From assembly GCA_036897525.1 (NCBI GenBank), contig JAYMTJ010000015.1, positions 1 to 64,000 on the forward strand: a DNA stretch of 64,000 nt. The letters are read 5' to 3'. Both the position numbers and the translations under genes were made by a program. Positions 25,510-38,743 of the stretch are shown here, piece after piece (within the stretch, counting starts at the first letter, position 1; every line of letters starts with the position of its first letter). This DNA is from Pelargonium x hortorum. Its lineage: Eukaryota; Streptophyta; Magnoliopsida; Geraniales; Geraniaceae. Under the pieces are notes generated by a model. That model worked only from the letters and a program-made list of their open reading frames with translations. It did no database searches and was not told the origin of the DNA.

Positions 25510-25557
25510 AGGAGAGCTCCTTTGGAGAAAAAGAGGAGAGCTCCTTTGGAGAAAAAG
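25510..25557 (+). repeat. Perfect 24-bp tandem duplication
   Basis: The unit, beginning AGGAGAGCTCCTTTGGAGAA, occurs twice without a mismatch at 25,510-25,533 and 25,534-25,557. Each unit contains the palindrome GGAGAGCTCC-like core. Perfect identity means a recent event compared with the diverged repeats around it. Confidence 0.95.
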
Positions 25558-28500
25558 TTAGCAACTACCTTAATTCTCGTACTTCAATTATTCATACAAA
25601 TAGCTTACTCTTAAGCAAGATCTAAGAGAGTTAAATTTGAGCAGATAAAAAAACTTATTATGTACTTTTATAGAATAAATTAGTATGAGATAAAGGCTGT
25701 TGAGGAGCTGTTGAGCTAATTTCTTAAGCTTCTTGTACACCAGGTAAATTGAAATCCAAGTTAGACAGCGGTCGCGAGTTCTAATCCTGTCATATGGGGG
25801 TAATTTAACATTTGTTTGAGCCTATAAGACCGCTTTTTATCTTCCCACCCTTTTTAGTGACTCGTTGATTCCAAAAACTCGATAAGATTCAAGACTCTGA
25901 TTAGAAATTCTACTTTTTACAAGTAAGGGCAAACTTTTCCTATTAAATTTAAATAAGGTCAACAACGTACGTAGATTCCTTACCTTAGCATACTAAACAG
26001 GTATCATTGTAGCGAACTGTAAGTTTCTATACCTTCGCAAGAGGAAAAATAGACGAGTTGGTTCTTACGTTAACTAACTTAACCTGGTAAGGTAAACCTA
26101 GGACACGACGGGATTTCCTTATATACATATTATGTAGTGTCATGGATACACTTTTTGACTCCCGTAGAAAATGACCTTATTACCTGTAACAAATACCAGT
26201 TAAAGGTTGTCTTTGTCTGGCTGCTTTGCCTTTCTTTATAGTTTGTTTGGCCCAACAATAAATTCTATCAAGTATAACTCTGCTTTGCTTTGGTTTTATG
26301 GCTACTACTTTTTGTAAGTGGTTAGGTGTCCAATTTATCTACGAATTAGGCTACTGCGCAATACTGCTTCTTTAGTGTAAAAGCACACATACCTCTGATT
26401 AAACCTAATATACTTGTAGCTCTCTATACTTAATCCACTATTTCAGCTATTTCGATAACCAAGGAGCAAGACATTCTGCTTCCCTTTACTATTTAAAAGT
26501 TACTGAGAATGAGGCTGGAATTCCCTAAAAATAAAAAGCAAAAAAGCATCTAAGGGATAGTCCCTAGTTAGCAGTAATACAAGTATTAAGAGGCAAGCCG
26601 GCGAGTATTCTAAATTCAATTTTCGTTATAATTTTGAATATAAATTAAAGAGTGCAATGCAGCTTGTGAAGAGTTATTTATACTTAAGAATTAAGAAAAA
26701 AGTGAGTCAATTATAGGTATATTGTAGGTTCAAAACCTGCTTAAAACTAAGTTATACAATAAGAGGAGCCCGAAATAGAGACTTTATATACCCACTTGTA
26801 CTTAGAATCTACTGTGGAATTTCTTTTGCTTACCTAGGAAATTCTACTTCATTTAAAAGAGCAAAAGAGCTCCGTAAGTGAATTAAGTGAATATTTTGGC
26901 TATGTTGGGAGTTCCGGTAAAGGGCATTTAGGGGTCAAGCCTAAACTTAACGCATTCTATATTACATTGTTGGTTTTCAAGATAAAAACTTACCCACTAG
27001 GAGCCTCCTTACTGCAGAGTACTGCGAAAAGGTACAATTTTCTTTATATCCTCGCATAAAGGACCTAAACTCTTAACATTTATAGAATACCTTTAGCTTG
27101 GCCGTAAATTAATTGCGGGTATTCCTTATCTTATTCGTATCACTTTGTTTAGTTTATAAGAAGCTCTTATTTTCTATTTTAAAAGTGATTTTATTGGAAA
27201 GTTATTTCCTACGTCTATGTATTGGGTAAAGTGCCTAAGGAAGAAGAGTACACCTATTATCCTAGCTAAGAAAACAGGCCAGGCATGAAAGGTATCAAGA
27301 CTAAGAGAGAATAATACGCCTTTAATAGTTAACCCTTGTTAAAAGGTCTTCCTAAGTCAAGAGTTTTTTAGGGGGTTCCTCGGGCTTTTTAGTCTTCTTT
27401 CTAAGATCCATATATTACAAGTGTACCCCGCCTAAGATTTCAATTCTTTTGCCCTTACTCTAACTTTTCAGAACTGCAATGAAGAGCAGACATAAGGTAA
27501 AAGCTAACTCTTAAAGGAAACCCGGTCTTTTTTTTTAAGCTTCAAAAAATCCAGTTATAGGGGTTAGTTCATTTTAAGGTCATAATGTCCTTGAATAAGT
27601 GTAAATCCGAGCTTTTAAATGGACAAGGTGCCCATTTTTCCAAAAGTATTTACTAACAGACGGCTTAATGGCTAGAACTCCCTTAGAGTATTTGTATACT
27701 TAATATAACAAACGTCCGGATTCGAACCTAGGAAATACTCGATAATAAGCTCGTGCTTTAGTCTTGTACAGTCTACTTTTAGACTACTCCTAGAGAATTT
27801 ATCTAAGACTATGGGGCTTCTCTATTCTATTTAATCAATCTTTTTACCGAAGAGTTCCCCTTTATATAGTCTTAAGAAGTGTTTTATGTTTCAGTTTTAA
27901 CACAGTGGAGTTCTTTTGGCGTAGAATACCGAAGTTAGTATAGCTAGGGCTTTAGTAAAGTTATTTCATTTCAAAGGATTTCCGCAAGGACAAGGAAAAG
28001 TAGAGTTCAATTATTGCAAAAATCCCGCGAGTTAAAGAAAAGTACGGGTTTCTTGGCACTCTCATATCTAACAAATAAATCACAATACCCTTAGAAAGAT
28101 ACGTAAACCCCTTTAAATTCCCGAGCTTTTACCACGATCAAAGAAGATTCTAACCTATAAAAAAGGGCTTCTTGCTTTTCAAAAGAAATAATATCTAGGG
28201 CTAGCCTTAGACACTTTACAAATGAAAGAGTTCTCCTAAAACCATTGTGAACCTACAAGATCTAAAAAAACTCCATTTTCGCTTTAGCTTGTAGTTAATA
28301 ATAATGAGACCCTTAAAAATTTCTTGTAAATACCGGAGAAAAAGCCTCTACTAATCAAAGGCTCTTGCTCGCGTATAATGTTTTAGCTACTGGATTCTCT
28401 ATCACGGATTCTAGTACCTTTAATTAAAATGAAAGTTATTATATCTCTTGAAGTGAAGACTCTTTATATCCTTTCAATTATAAAAATTGTGTAAAACTGG

Positions 28501-30900
28501 TAAAACAAAAACCTTACAGGGCACCTAAACTAAGGAAAAGAAAGCATTTATATAAACTTTGGATTTTATTCTATCTAATCCCTATTCCCTTTTCTGAGCT
28601 TTGACTGGAAAATCTTTCCCTTCTGTTGTTAGTTTTCTAAATCTAAAGGGGCTCTATTCTAAAAATGTATTAAAACGAACGATAGATAGGCATAATGTAC
28701 AAATTTACTGGATTACTGGGTAGACCTCATATTTTCTATTTTAAATAGTTAAAAGTTACTATCTTTCCTGTTTAGTAAGTTAAGAAAAAAGGTAAAATTA
28801 GGGTTTGTACCCTGTGTTAATGATAAAAGCATAGAAGAAGAGGAATGTCCCTTAAGACTATAGCATCTAAACTAAGACTTATAACTATTAATATCTCTGT
28901 ACTATACAAAACAAAGGCTATAAGAGTAATACAAAAGCTATAGAGAGTCCAGTTATAGATCTAAGTAACGGTCCTAGGTTTTAGGAAAGCGGGTGTATAT
29001 ATAGGTATTAAGTCCCCTTTTAAGAAAGAGTCTAGTAGCTAGGAAAGAGGTTCTAGCTTTTTTAATAATGTTTAGGAAGTTATATAAAATATACAAGCCT
29101 TAATTAAGAGATTTTCCTAAAGGGGGTTTTTACTATTTTATTAAAGGCCGCAAAAACTTGAGGAAGAAGACAGTTTTCAATACCCATCTAACCTATATAA
29201 ATAAAGTAGCCCCCCTTTTTTTTTATTAAGCAGCCTTAATGTATTTTCTATTTTTTAAACCAGATAAAGATAATGAATTGAAAAAAAAAAACTAGCTTTT
29301 GGGTCTACTAAGGTGTTGGTTTGGTATCTCGTGCCCTTCTCGGGAGTTCTTATCCCTCGGATTTTAGAAATTGAAAATATTTAGGTTTTCCAGAGGGTTT
29401 AACAGCAGTAAAATTTTTTGACAGTAACCGCCCTTAACTGGGGCTGGGGCTTGAATTTTAACAGAAGCCGTGTTTTTAGAAACTTGTTTGCGGATCCCTT
29501 GAGTTATATCGGATATAGAAGTCGTTTAAAGAGACACTAAAATTTTTGTATTCGTTCTCCTATTAATTATTCCCAGTCATTTTAGAGCTCTTAGCTTCTC
29601 TGAATAAAAGATCCTAAGGTGCGTGCCCCAAATCGGTGTATTTGTACCCTAACTTTTACTAAAAGCCTGTACTTACAATTCAATCAACGAAAAGGGGCCC
29701 CTTAGTTTATATAAGTAGTTTTTTTCACCTATGTCCTTTCTGGGATATTTTTTGATCGAAATCTTGTAAGATTGGGCTTAATCGTTTAGAAGTTACTTAA
29801 ATGAAATCTAGCTAGGTGCCGAGAACGAGAAAAAAAGGAAAAGACCTTAATTAGGTAAGGACTCTCCGAAACTTTTTGTTAATAAAAACTAGCTGCCATA
29901 AGCTTTCCTTCGTAGATTTTAAAGAAGCTCTTGCCACTTATAGCTCTAAGTCTAGTAAAAGAAGAACCCGTCTTGTACCTTTAGCAGTCTTTTTGTTTTT
30001 GTAAGTATTAGGATTTAGTAGATAGTATAACGGGGCCTTTTATAGAAAAGTGAACTTTAGGCCTTTATTTTCTCTATGATGACCCGGATTTCTCCAAGAG
30101 CTACGTCTTTTGCTTTGTATGTTAGCGCTTCTTTTCCTTAAATAAAAAGTAGCTCCAGTAAATGAAATTAGAATACTTTATCTTGCACTTCGGAAAGCTT
30201 GTGCTTACTATTTCTTGTTATTCATTATAGTTTAGAATACTCTATAATGCTTCCCTTCCTTAACAGAGAAAATCCCTGTGGAAAACCAGCAAATCACATT
30301 CCTTTTTTATGTTAGCTTATGAGCTAAGTTATACAAAATCAAAAAATTGTGTTATACTTAAGAGAAGCATAGAAACCGAAGCGGCAATCAATAAGGAGGG
30401 CAGAACCCATCAAAAACTGCATTACAGCCACGAGTTCGAATCGGAAGCGGGTAAACTATAAAAATCCGCGCCTGTATGCCTGGATATAAATTCTTAGGAT
30501 TTGGGGGAGTTAAGGGGTTGCGCACTTAGAAAGACCTCAGTATCTAGTAAGCTTTATGTTATAGTTATAACAAAAGTGTTTTGTTACATCTCTTTATTTG
30601 CTTTGTGTCTAAAGCGGGTTACCTATTGGAAGAAACGAACGTTTCCCTCTAATCTAAAAGGAACCCTTTGATAGTCTAGAGTAACCAAGGAGGACCTGAA
30701 AAAGTTTTATGGAATTTAGCTCCCTAGAGTAAGGGTTTGAAAGATTCGAAATTGCTACCAAGTCATTTGGACTTGTTTCCTGATATTCTATACTAAATTC
30801 AAGGTTTCCTAATAGAATCCGATAAGGCGGAATCTTTATTATGCTTTCTTGAAACTTTAAGCGCGCTGCTAGTCTCCTTTTTCACTACTTTTTCCTATAC
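25558..30900. other. AT-rich organelle-like non-coding DNA with tRNA-arm-like words
   Basis: No gene recognised. T-arm-like words occur near 25,771 (GGTCGCGAGTTCTAATCC), 26,729 (GTAGGTTCAAAACCTGC), 27,715 (minus strand, TAGGTTCGAATCC) and 30,431 (CACGAGTTCGAATCGG), but none has a matching D-arm and acceptor stem. A perfect 12-base palindrome AAGGGGCCCCTT lies at 29,692-29,703. Confidence 0.4.
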
Positions 30901-32165
30901 GACTCATATAAGCCTCTTGTAGTTATCTGACCCAACTACAGTATCTAAATCCCAATCACTTGTTCTTGTCAGCCTGTTAAGCTAAAGTAAAGGAAGGCAA
31001 GGCAAGAAGTAGGATCTCTCACACTCTCTAACATGCCAGTCCAATACCAAGCACTGTCGATGGTCAAAGCACGTGAAAGCCTGAGCAATACCTGTCTCAG
31101 TAAGTATAGGATCCGATCCCTGTCAGTAAGAGAGTCATGAAATACACTAAGACTGATAGCGAGCAAAGAATGAAGGAATTAGAAAGATATACTATATTAA
31201 CAGCCAGTCGATTTAGTAATTCATCCTAATGAAAGAAGGTTAACTATGCCAATACCTTTGAAAAGCAGTACTCTCTTTGCTTATGTTATCATCATTTCCA
31301 GTCTCTGTCAAGTATTCTATTTAGACAAGGTATGTAGTAAGCTTTACAAAGTAAGGATTCTCTATTCATATCTACCATTCTTAGTTATATATATACCTCG
31401 ATAGCTAAGACAAAAGTTGCTTATTAGTTAGTGGAGAAGAAAGAGTGACTTATTAAGGAGTTTAGTGTTCAGCTGGTTAGAAAGTTTATGGAGGGTAAGT
31501 GCTCCTTGCAATACCATCAGAAGCATTAGAACTCTTCCTATCATTCCAAAAGCAGAGATATTCAGTATTCCTTCCTTTGCAGTCAATACAAACCCAAAGA
31601 CCAAAGAAAAAGAACACAGGAATACATTTTCATTAGACTCATTTGCCAATTCTCTTTTGCTCAGTGATTCGATGTAAAAGTATAGCTTTCTTTTGTTTGT
31701 GATAATATAGAATTTAAGTAGGTCAAGAGATGCCAGAATAACGAAGGTTAAATTAGATTTCCAGTTTCTTTTATATAGGACTTATATATTGCCTGGTAAG
31801 GGAGGGATCCCTAGAAGAGATAAATGCAAATCGAGATTTCTACTATTTATCAGCCCTACGAATTGCTCTCACGGAAGCTTTACCACGTCTCAATTATACC
31901 TCCGCAAAGAAAGTAAAAGCTCTAAATTCCTTTTAGTAGAATCTCCTTGGAATTGGCCTTATAATAATATAATAAACAACTACGCCAGGATAAATGGAGG
32001 TTGAAAACCTTTTTTTTAGTATATAAGTCTCACTAAATTTACGAAATGTAAGGGAAGCTTCAGATACTTTACTAAACTCATTATAGATTTACTATAAATT
32101 TGCAAATTCTTTAATCCTTATACCCTAGACTTTGACTTCTTTTCTACTCTAGAGTTAGACTTTAG

Positions 32166-32265
32166 AGCGCTATAAGACCCTGTTGTTAGAGGATTCTGAG
32201 AGACTTATAGCAGAACAGATAACCACCTTTTATTTCATTATTGTTGTGTAACCTGAGACCAAAAG
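32166..32265 (+). repeat. Three-copy repeat family, copy A
   Basis: CGCTATAAGACCCTGTTGTT is shared exactly with copy B near 33,485. Downstream, CAGAACAGATAAC and TGTAACCTGAG recur at similar offsets in copies B (33,446-33,566) and C (38,132-38,240). The family is about 100 bases long, heavily diverged, with no terminal repeats or coding content. Confidence 0.65.
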
Positions 32266-33148
32266 AAAGGGCTTACTGCACCTCTAAAACCTGGAAAACA
32301 GAAAAAGATAACTTATTTACCCATACCTTCTTAATTGACTTAGCTTTCTGGACTTACTTCTTCATAGCTCTTTTATTAGCCTTGGTTGTCTCAGTCTTGG
32401 GAGATATACCTTTCAGAATGCCCCTAGTTTTAGGCATATAGGTCTCAGCTTCCGTGCGGTTAAAGGGAATGGACTTGCTGACACCTACTGCTATTGACAG
32501 GGATTGCTCCATGGACTTGGGTTCCAACACTTACCTTCTTTGCCAATCAATAGCTGTTGATAGCTACACTGTCTTAGGTTTGCTTTGGACTTCCTTCAAA
32601 CTCCACTTGCATTGGACTTCCCTTTCAACTGCTAAGATGGAGCTCCACCTACTAAGGACTGTACTCTGATGAATCTATTTAATTTACTCCTTTATCGGTA
32701 GTCACTAGCTCGTTTCCAAAATGGATAAGACTACACAAGAAATTAGCTTACTTTAGACAAGAATTTCAAGGGAATTCCTAAGGGCAATTATCAATGGTGT
32801 TCTAGTTTCCCTTGCTTGAGAACCGGGTATCGATGAAATTGGATAGCATTAAGGGTTAAAATCCACGCATAGGAAACAACACCATTCCTATAGACGTACC
32901 CAAACTAAAGTGTTATAAAAGTGTTCTATTAGTTATGAACGTACGTAATTGGTTTTTCATTTACAATTGAATTTGAAACCTCAACTTTGACAGGATTTGA
33001 AAGGAATGAACCAAATAAATTCTAGTACTTCACTTCTATAAAATACACTGACTAGAAAAATAATGACTGAACAGGGTTTACAAGAAAAGCTAAAATATTC
33101 TATAAATTTTAACTATCTGGAATTGAAAAAGGAAAGCCCAGAATACAC

Positions 33149-33180
33149 AAATACAGGAATACAAAAATACAGGAATACAA
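33149..33180 (+). repeat. Perfect 16-bp tandem duplication
   Basis: AAATACAGGAATACAA occurs at 33,149-33,164 and 33,165-33,180 without mismatch. The ACAGGAATAC core also appears in the GAACACAGGAATAC words near 31,614 and 33,313. Confidence 0.9.
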
Positions 33181-33445
33181 TCACCGGCTTGCTTTGCTAA
33201 GCTAAACAGACAGATATATCGGAATTCTTCTACAAGAGACTCCTTGCTGCCAAACAAACACAAAAAAAAGAGATTGTTTCCATGAGAACACACGAATATT
33301 AGAACAGCTATTCGAACACAGGAATACGAGTTCTAAAGTAAGTAAATAGGGAGAGGTTAGGTCGTATTTATAGTATCTATATAGAACATACTTACACTAA
33401 AAGACCAGAAAAGACTTCAACTTTATATGACTTTTTACTTCTACT

Positions 33446-33566
33446 TGTATTCCCACTTGAGAGCTTGGGAGTTAGAAAGAAGCGCGCTATAAGACCCTGT
33501 TGTTGTATACCTTGAGGTAGGATAGGAGAACAACAGATAACTTTAGAATTCTTAACCTGGAATGAA
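33446..33566 (+). repeat. Three-copy repeat family, copy B
   Basis: The copy shares CGCTATAAGACCCTGTTGTT (33,485-33,504) with copy A, and ACTTGAGAGCTTGGGAGTTA upstream with the TTTGAGAGCTTGAGAGTTA of copy C. It therefore links A and C, which resemble one another less. The shared tail has ACAGATAAC and TTAACCTGG. Confidence 0.65.
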
Positions 33567-36500
33567 TGTTTAGCTTGTTAGAGCTAGAATAAAGACTCTA
33601 TTTTGGATTTTGGTTTATATTACCAATATATAGGATATTTCTCAAGGGCTTGTTCCTTAATCTTAACAATAAGCCTTGCCTTGGGGGCTCCAGTTTCCGT
33701 TTATTAAACGGGTTCCTGTTCTAAAAAAAATGAATAATTTTTGGGCGTATCCCAGCAGTCTTTTTATAGTTAAGTGAGAGTAAACGCTATACTACTAAAA
33801 AAAAAGGGGTTTTCTTTTCTAAAGGCATTCTCTTGTATAGAATAGGATTGCTTTGCTTCCCGCAGCTAACGTTTTTTTAGACTTCCAACTCGCCTAATCA
33901 ACTCCTAAGTTAAGTACCTAAAAGTAGAATCTTAAGCTTTTCACTAGAAGTTTCAAATATACGGGCTTCACAAAGAAAAGAGAGGATAGGCTTCTAAATT
34001 CACGGATTTATATAAATGCTAAATTCATTTTTCAATAACATCATTTTAGCATTAAAAAAAAGAATTTGTCAGTTCTTATATATACTCATTTTTATAAACT
34101 CTAATATAGTATCATCTAGTAAAAGATCAAAAAGAATAGGATATTTCTGCAAGTAAGGATCCCCAGAGGGTAATATTATGGGTCTTTTTTTAAGGCATTC
34201 CTTAGAGCCTTTGTCTAGGATTTTTAGGAGCAGGCTGCTAATAAAAAAAACTTGCTTTTACAGGTCGTCTCCATTTCGCTTGGTTTTCTAAATTTCAGTA
34301 GTCGAAAAAGTACCCATAAAATTATGGCTTTGGGCCCCCCTAACCTAAAACCTAAAGATGCTATAATTTCAAATACAGAATATCTCCTGAATTCCGGGTT
34401 GTCCCCTATTTTTTCTATCTACAACTCTTTCTATACTATACAGGTTACCAACAAGGCAGCGAATTGCCTTCATACTTCTAAAGTGCCCGAGCGGAAACTC
34501 AATTAGAGTTACTGGATTTAGGAATTAATTGCGAGCCCTTAGGGATAAACCTAGGACCCTGTATGTATAAGGCTGCTGTTCTTCCTTTTCTTTCCAAGTT
34601 CCCAGTCAATTTAATACGTACTCTATATTAGAATTAGAAAATATATCGATGCAAAATTCTCTTTAAAAGCAAGAATGTTCTTCTTTTTTGAATCCGGTTT
34701 TCTTAGACTCTAAACAAAGAGGGTTCTCTTTTCCCTTATAAGCTCCGGAATTTCGTGGGTCTAGTTATTATAATAGAAAAGTAAGGGGGCAAGCCGTGGC
34801 TAGTTAAGAGGGTTGGTTTTCTCTGGGTAGAGTCAATTTTATTGTACTTTCTTCCCTGTTTATTAAAGTTATAGGTTCCCCGTCTTCTTTTCTTATCTTA
34901 TATTTGCAGTTTAATTCGGGTATTCATAAGATATGTTAGGCGGCAGACCTCCTTGCATTCGAACACAGATTTATGTATAACCTTTAATAAAGTAAAGTGC
35001 TGGAGCTGGAGTTTTTTGGATTGTATCCATAATTAAATTACGTTACTGGTAAAAGTAATTAAGCGAGTGTTCTGCTTACGGGTCCCCTAGAGTCAAGTTA
35101 GAGCAGGTGAAGGGTCGAGAATGCACTTTATTTTCTAGCTTAAAAGTAAGTCTCCCTTACTTATATTATAACCGGGTTATAGAAAGAGAGCTTATTATAT
35201 ATTTATTATATAAGGGTGCTGCGCTATATATTTTATAATATAAGATTCTGTTAAACCTTATAATAAAGTTGCTAATAAATATCCATTTAAAGAATCTATA
35301 CAAAGTGAGGTAATTGGCTACAAAAAGGTATTGCTTCTCATTCTCAATCACACAGTAATTAAGGGCTCTCTTAACTAGAAAAAAAAGAAGTACTAAATAC
35401 AGGAGTATTCTAAGAATTTAGAAGCTTTGTCTCTCCCATATGTCCTTTTAAGTAAATCATTTTTAGTGTTTTTTGTCGCAAGGAACTCTTTTAGACGTGT
35501 ATAACTTTCGGATAAGTCCCCTCAAAGCACCGGTGTTTTATCACTAAACCTATTCCTGTTAATATTAGCTACTGCTCATTTACAGACAAAGAATCAAACA
35601 ATTCACAATAATCTAGAAGCCTATTCTCCTTAAGGGAACCCTACTATTAGGGGGCTTTGCCTACACCAGTATGCTGCAAGAATGCCCTTATTCCATCTCA
35701 AACAAAAGAGAGCCTAGCCCTTTAACTATCAAAAAAAAAGGAATGAGGTATCTTATCGGCTTTAGTCAACAGAGAACTTGTTACTTTTATAAGAGCAGGA
35801 CTGACTTAGAAGTCAAAGAAGATATAGGTATAGGTAAAAGATAGCGCTGAAAAAAAAGAAATATATAAATAATAACAGGGTTACCCCATATCTCTGCGAA
35901 TAACTACCTACTACAGAAAAAGGGAGATTTAGATTATTTCTATCTCGACCTTTCTAGAAACTTCATCTCTTATCTCTTATTAAGGGAAGCCCCCTAATAG
36001 TTTGTCCTATTTAGGATACTCTGTTCTTTCTTTATCTTCACCCTCAGTAGAGTATTTACTTCTCATGAGAATAAAACATAACATTATATCGATCAAACGG
36101 AGTTCCTCTTAATTATGCACCCCTCTTTTCTTACTTATTACCAGGATATCCCGAATATATACTTCTTTCTCTAATAGTTAAGTCAACCTAAAAATTGAAG
36201 TCTTACACCTCCTCCATAGAATTCCAATATCTAATATTGGGTATTTGTTTAGTCAAAGGGGGTTCTTTAACCCTGGATACGAGATCCTATTCTTTCAATT
36301 AATTTCTTTCCTACTTAGAATCCCCACCGAGAGCTTTTACGGATTTTCTCTAAAGGAAAGGACGATTCTACTAGATTTTGATACTGTAACTTAACTTTTA
36401 GTAAAGGACACGAGTCCCCTAGACATCTTAGATCAGGATCTTCCTTGTTGGGTGAGGGTGCGGGGGAGTGCCTCGTAATTTCTGGTATGCTTCATTAATA

Positions 36501-37905
36501 AATAAATATAGTGTAATAAAGCCACTAAGAATCGCACAAATTGATTCTATTTAAAGGGACAAATACCTAAGCTAAAATGAAATCTAAGGAAAGAAAAAAA
36601 TAGAAAGCCGTAGGGAAGGCTCTTGGAATATAAAGAATACCCACTAAAGGAATTTCCAGTATCAAATTAGGGAACTTGAAGTTCTTTTTAGTGCAATAAA
36701 CGTATGGAGCATCTTGTACCTCAAGCGAGTTTCAGTATTAAAAAACTTCCAAAATTTGTCAGGAGCTCTGAATAAAATAAAGTCAAAACCAAGTAATTGC
36801 GTCTCCCTTAGCTTACTCTTGTACTAAATTGTACTTTAAAAAGTATAAATTAACAAAGTTACTTTACTGGATAGGAGTCCCCAATTAGGAGTGTCTTTTA
36901 CTTTTAGTATGTTATGCGAGGCCTGGGTATAAAATGGGGCTTTTCTTTTCTACATACAAACTCTTTTGAATTGTAGCCAATTATCCTGTATTGCCGCCCA
37001 CAGTAGGGCTTTTTCTAAGCCATTGCTACATCAATAAAAGTTTATTGCCTTTTGAACTCCGGTACCTCCTTTATAGGTATAGGTTTTTTTCTCTAACCCG
37101 ATTTCATTAAAATCCAGAAATTTAATACTTTACTACATATACTTTCGAGTACTCTTGTTCCTAACTACATCAGCAACTGAATGAAGAGGAGTAAACCCGG
37201 CATAGCATCCCTACCTTGAATAATATTTTTTAAACTAACAAAAGTAATGAATATAGATAAAAGATGTAATCCAATAGGGAAATCTACAACTACGCGGAAC
37301 TTTTTTCTTGGCATGCTGCACACCCTCGAATTACTTACCCCCCTTTTCTAGAAACTGCTTGAATTGGTAGTATTCCGATGAATAAAACTAAAAGAAACAC
37401 AAATAAAGTTAAACGCGGATACACTTCCTTAAGACACAGGTAGTAGAAGATTGGGTTAAATAGAAAAATACCTGGGTTTTGGTATGAACCCCTTTTAAAG
37501 AAAGTGAAAAGAAATATGGGAAAATCCGTAAAAAGTTTCCTCTTTTGAGTTAAAAGCTTTTGTGGACAGCCTGGCTGACAGAACTGCCCCGGGATTTAGG
37601 TTTTTACTTTACTACAGATACCGGTTAACTAGGAACTCTCTCTTGAACTGAAGTAAATCACTAAGGAAATAGTTCCATCTGATGAAGCAAATCCCTCTCC
37701 CAAAGAACTTGAAACTCTTGACAGCCGAATACTAACGCTTTATAAACTTACCCCCGAATACCTATATCTAGTTCAAGTACCTTACACATTATAAGACCAA
37801 CAATCACTTTAACTTGACACCCTAGAAATATTCTTTTATTTTAGCTTCAAATCTTTATTTACTAGCTTTACTACCCTAAATCTCTAAACAGGAAAACAAC
37901 CCATG
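33567..37905. other. AT-rich organelle-like non-coding DNA
   Basis: No gene recognised. CTATTAGGGGGCTT at 35,644-35,657 is the exact reverse complement of 35,987-36,000, a 14-base inverted repeat about 330 bases apart. Other GC clusters are CGGGTCCCCTAG near 35,079 and GGAGTCCCC near 36,876. Open frames are short and unsupported. Confidence 0.4.
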
Positions 37906-38071
37906 GTCTCTGTTCTTTAAACTCCAAAATGGCTTGACTTACTCGGTGGAAATATAATAAAACTGACTTATCTTAACCAACTTCTATATCTTGAGAAGCA
38001 CTCCCTTAAAAAACATAACTCTTAACTAGACTCGGTTCTTTAGACATCAAAATGCCTTGACACTTACTCAT
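37906..38071 (+). repeat. Diverged local direct duplication
   Basis: 37,906-37,943 (TCTGTTCTTTAAACTCCAAA ATGGCTTGACTTACTC) and 38,029-38,071 (TCGGTTCTTTAGACATCAAA ATGCCTTGACACTTACTC) align with few differences, about 123 bases apart. Downstream both run into AAATAT/AAATATTGG words. This is an old tandem duplication just upstream of copy C of the three-copy family. Confidence 0.65.
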
Positions 38072-38131
38072 AAATATTGGAATCCTCCGAAAACTGTTAC
38101 TTCAACTTTATTACAGAAATTTCTTTACCAT

Positions 38132-38240
38132 TTGAGAGCTTGAGAGTTATACCCTGTTTCTTAGGACTTAGAGGGATGATTAGGAGTGAGAGAGTTCTAA
38201 CTGAACAGATAAATGCCTTTAATTTTCTTGTAACCTGGAG
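38132..38240 (+). repeat. Three-copy repeat family, copy C
   Basis: TTTGAGAGCTTGAGAGTTAT followed by ACCCTGTTT, then CTGAACAGATAAATG and TTGTAACCTGGAG, recapitulates the order of words in copies A and B. It lies 5-6 kb from them. It is the most diverged member and lacks the GCGC start. Confidence 0.55.
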
Positions 38241-38743
38241 TTGCTTGTTTACTAGAAGATAGATAGATAGAGTATTTCTTAAGTATCGACTAAGGCATAT
38301 ACCCTCTTTTCCTGATAAACACAAAGCAAAGTACAAGAGTATTCCTTTAAACAAGTACTATAAAGACTCCGGAAGCTAGGAATTCCCTCTCTTGCCAACT
38401 AGGTGCTCAATCAATAGCTAGTCAAGAATGTATTATGAATTGTTAATAACACTGATCACTGTCAATCTATTAAACTGTCCTTGAAAGTTCTTCTCTACTC
38501 TAAACGCAATCTCATGCCTCAACCTAAACACCTCCTTATTAAGCTTTAAAGTTTTAGCTCTGGTGGTTAGAACTCCTATCTTTAACAAAGGGGGCTTTTA
38601 CACTTCCCCATACAGTTTAGTCTTAGCGCCTCTGATTTAGGCTTAACAGACCAAAACGTTTGAGAGTTGAAGTCTAAATAAAGTTACATATTTATTTACA
38701 AAGTATCTAGTTTCATTAATTTGTAAACCTCCCTTTGCTAGGA

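Larger units (their letters stand above)
30901..33480. other. Island of moderate-GC mitochondrial-type DNA
   Basis: The texture resembles that of 4-6 kb (AGTCCAATACC, CCTGTCAGTAAG, GGACTTCC words) and then fades. Frames open on both strands over 31,428-31,677; the minus frame is hydrophobic (a GMIGRVLMLLMVLQG stretch) and the plus frame is basic, but neither is recognised. GAACACAGGAATAC occurs near 31,614 and again near 33,313, a small dispersed repeat. Confidence 0.4.

Noticed and set aside
27700-27785. Possible minus-strand tRNA around a TTCGAAT loop
   Set aside because: The T-stem does not pair and no D-arm is present at canonical distance.
31428-31677. Overlapping hydrophobic (minus) and basic (plus) frames
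   Set aside because: The hydrophobic stretch recalls a membrane segment, but I could not tie it to any mitochondrial or plastid protein, and the opposite strand is equally open.
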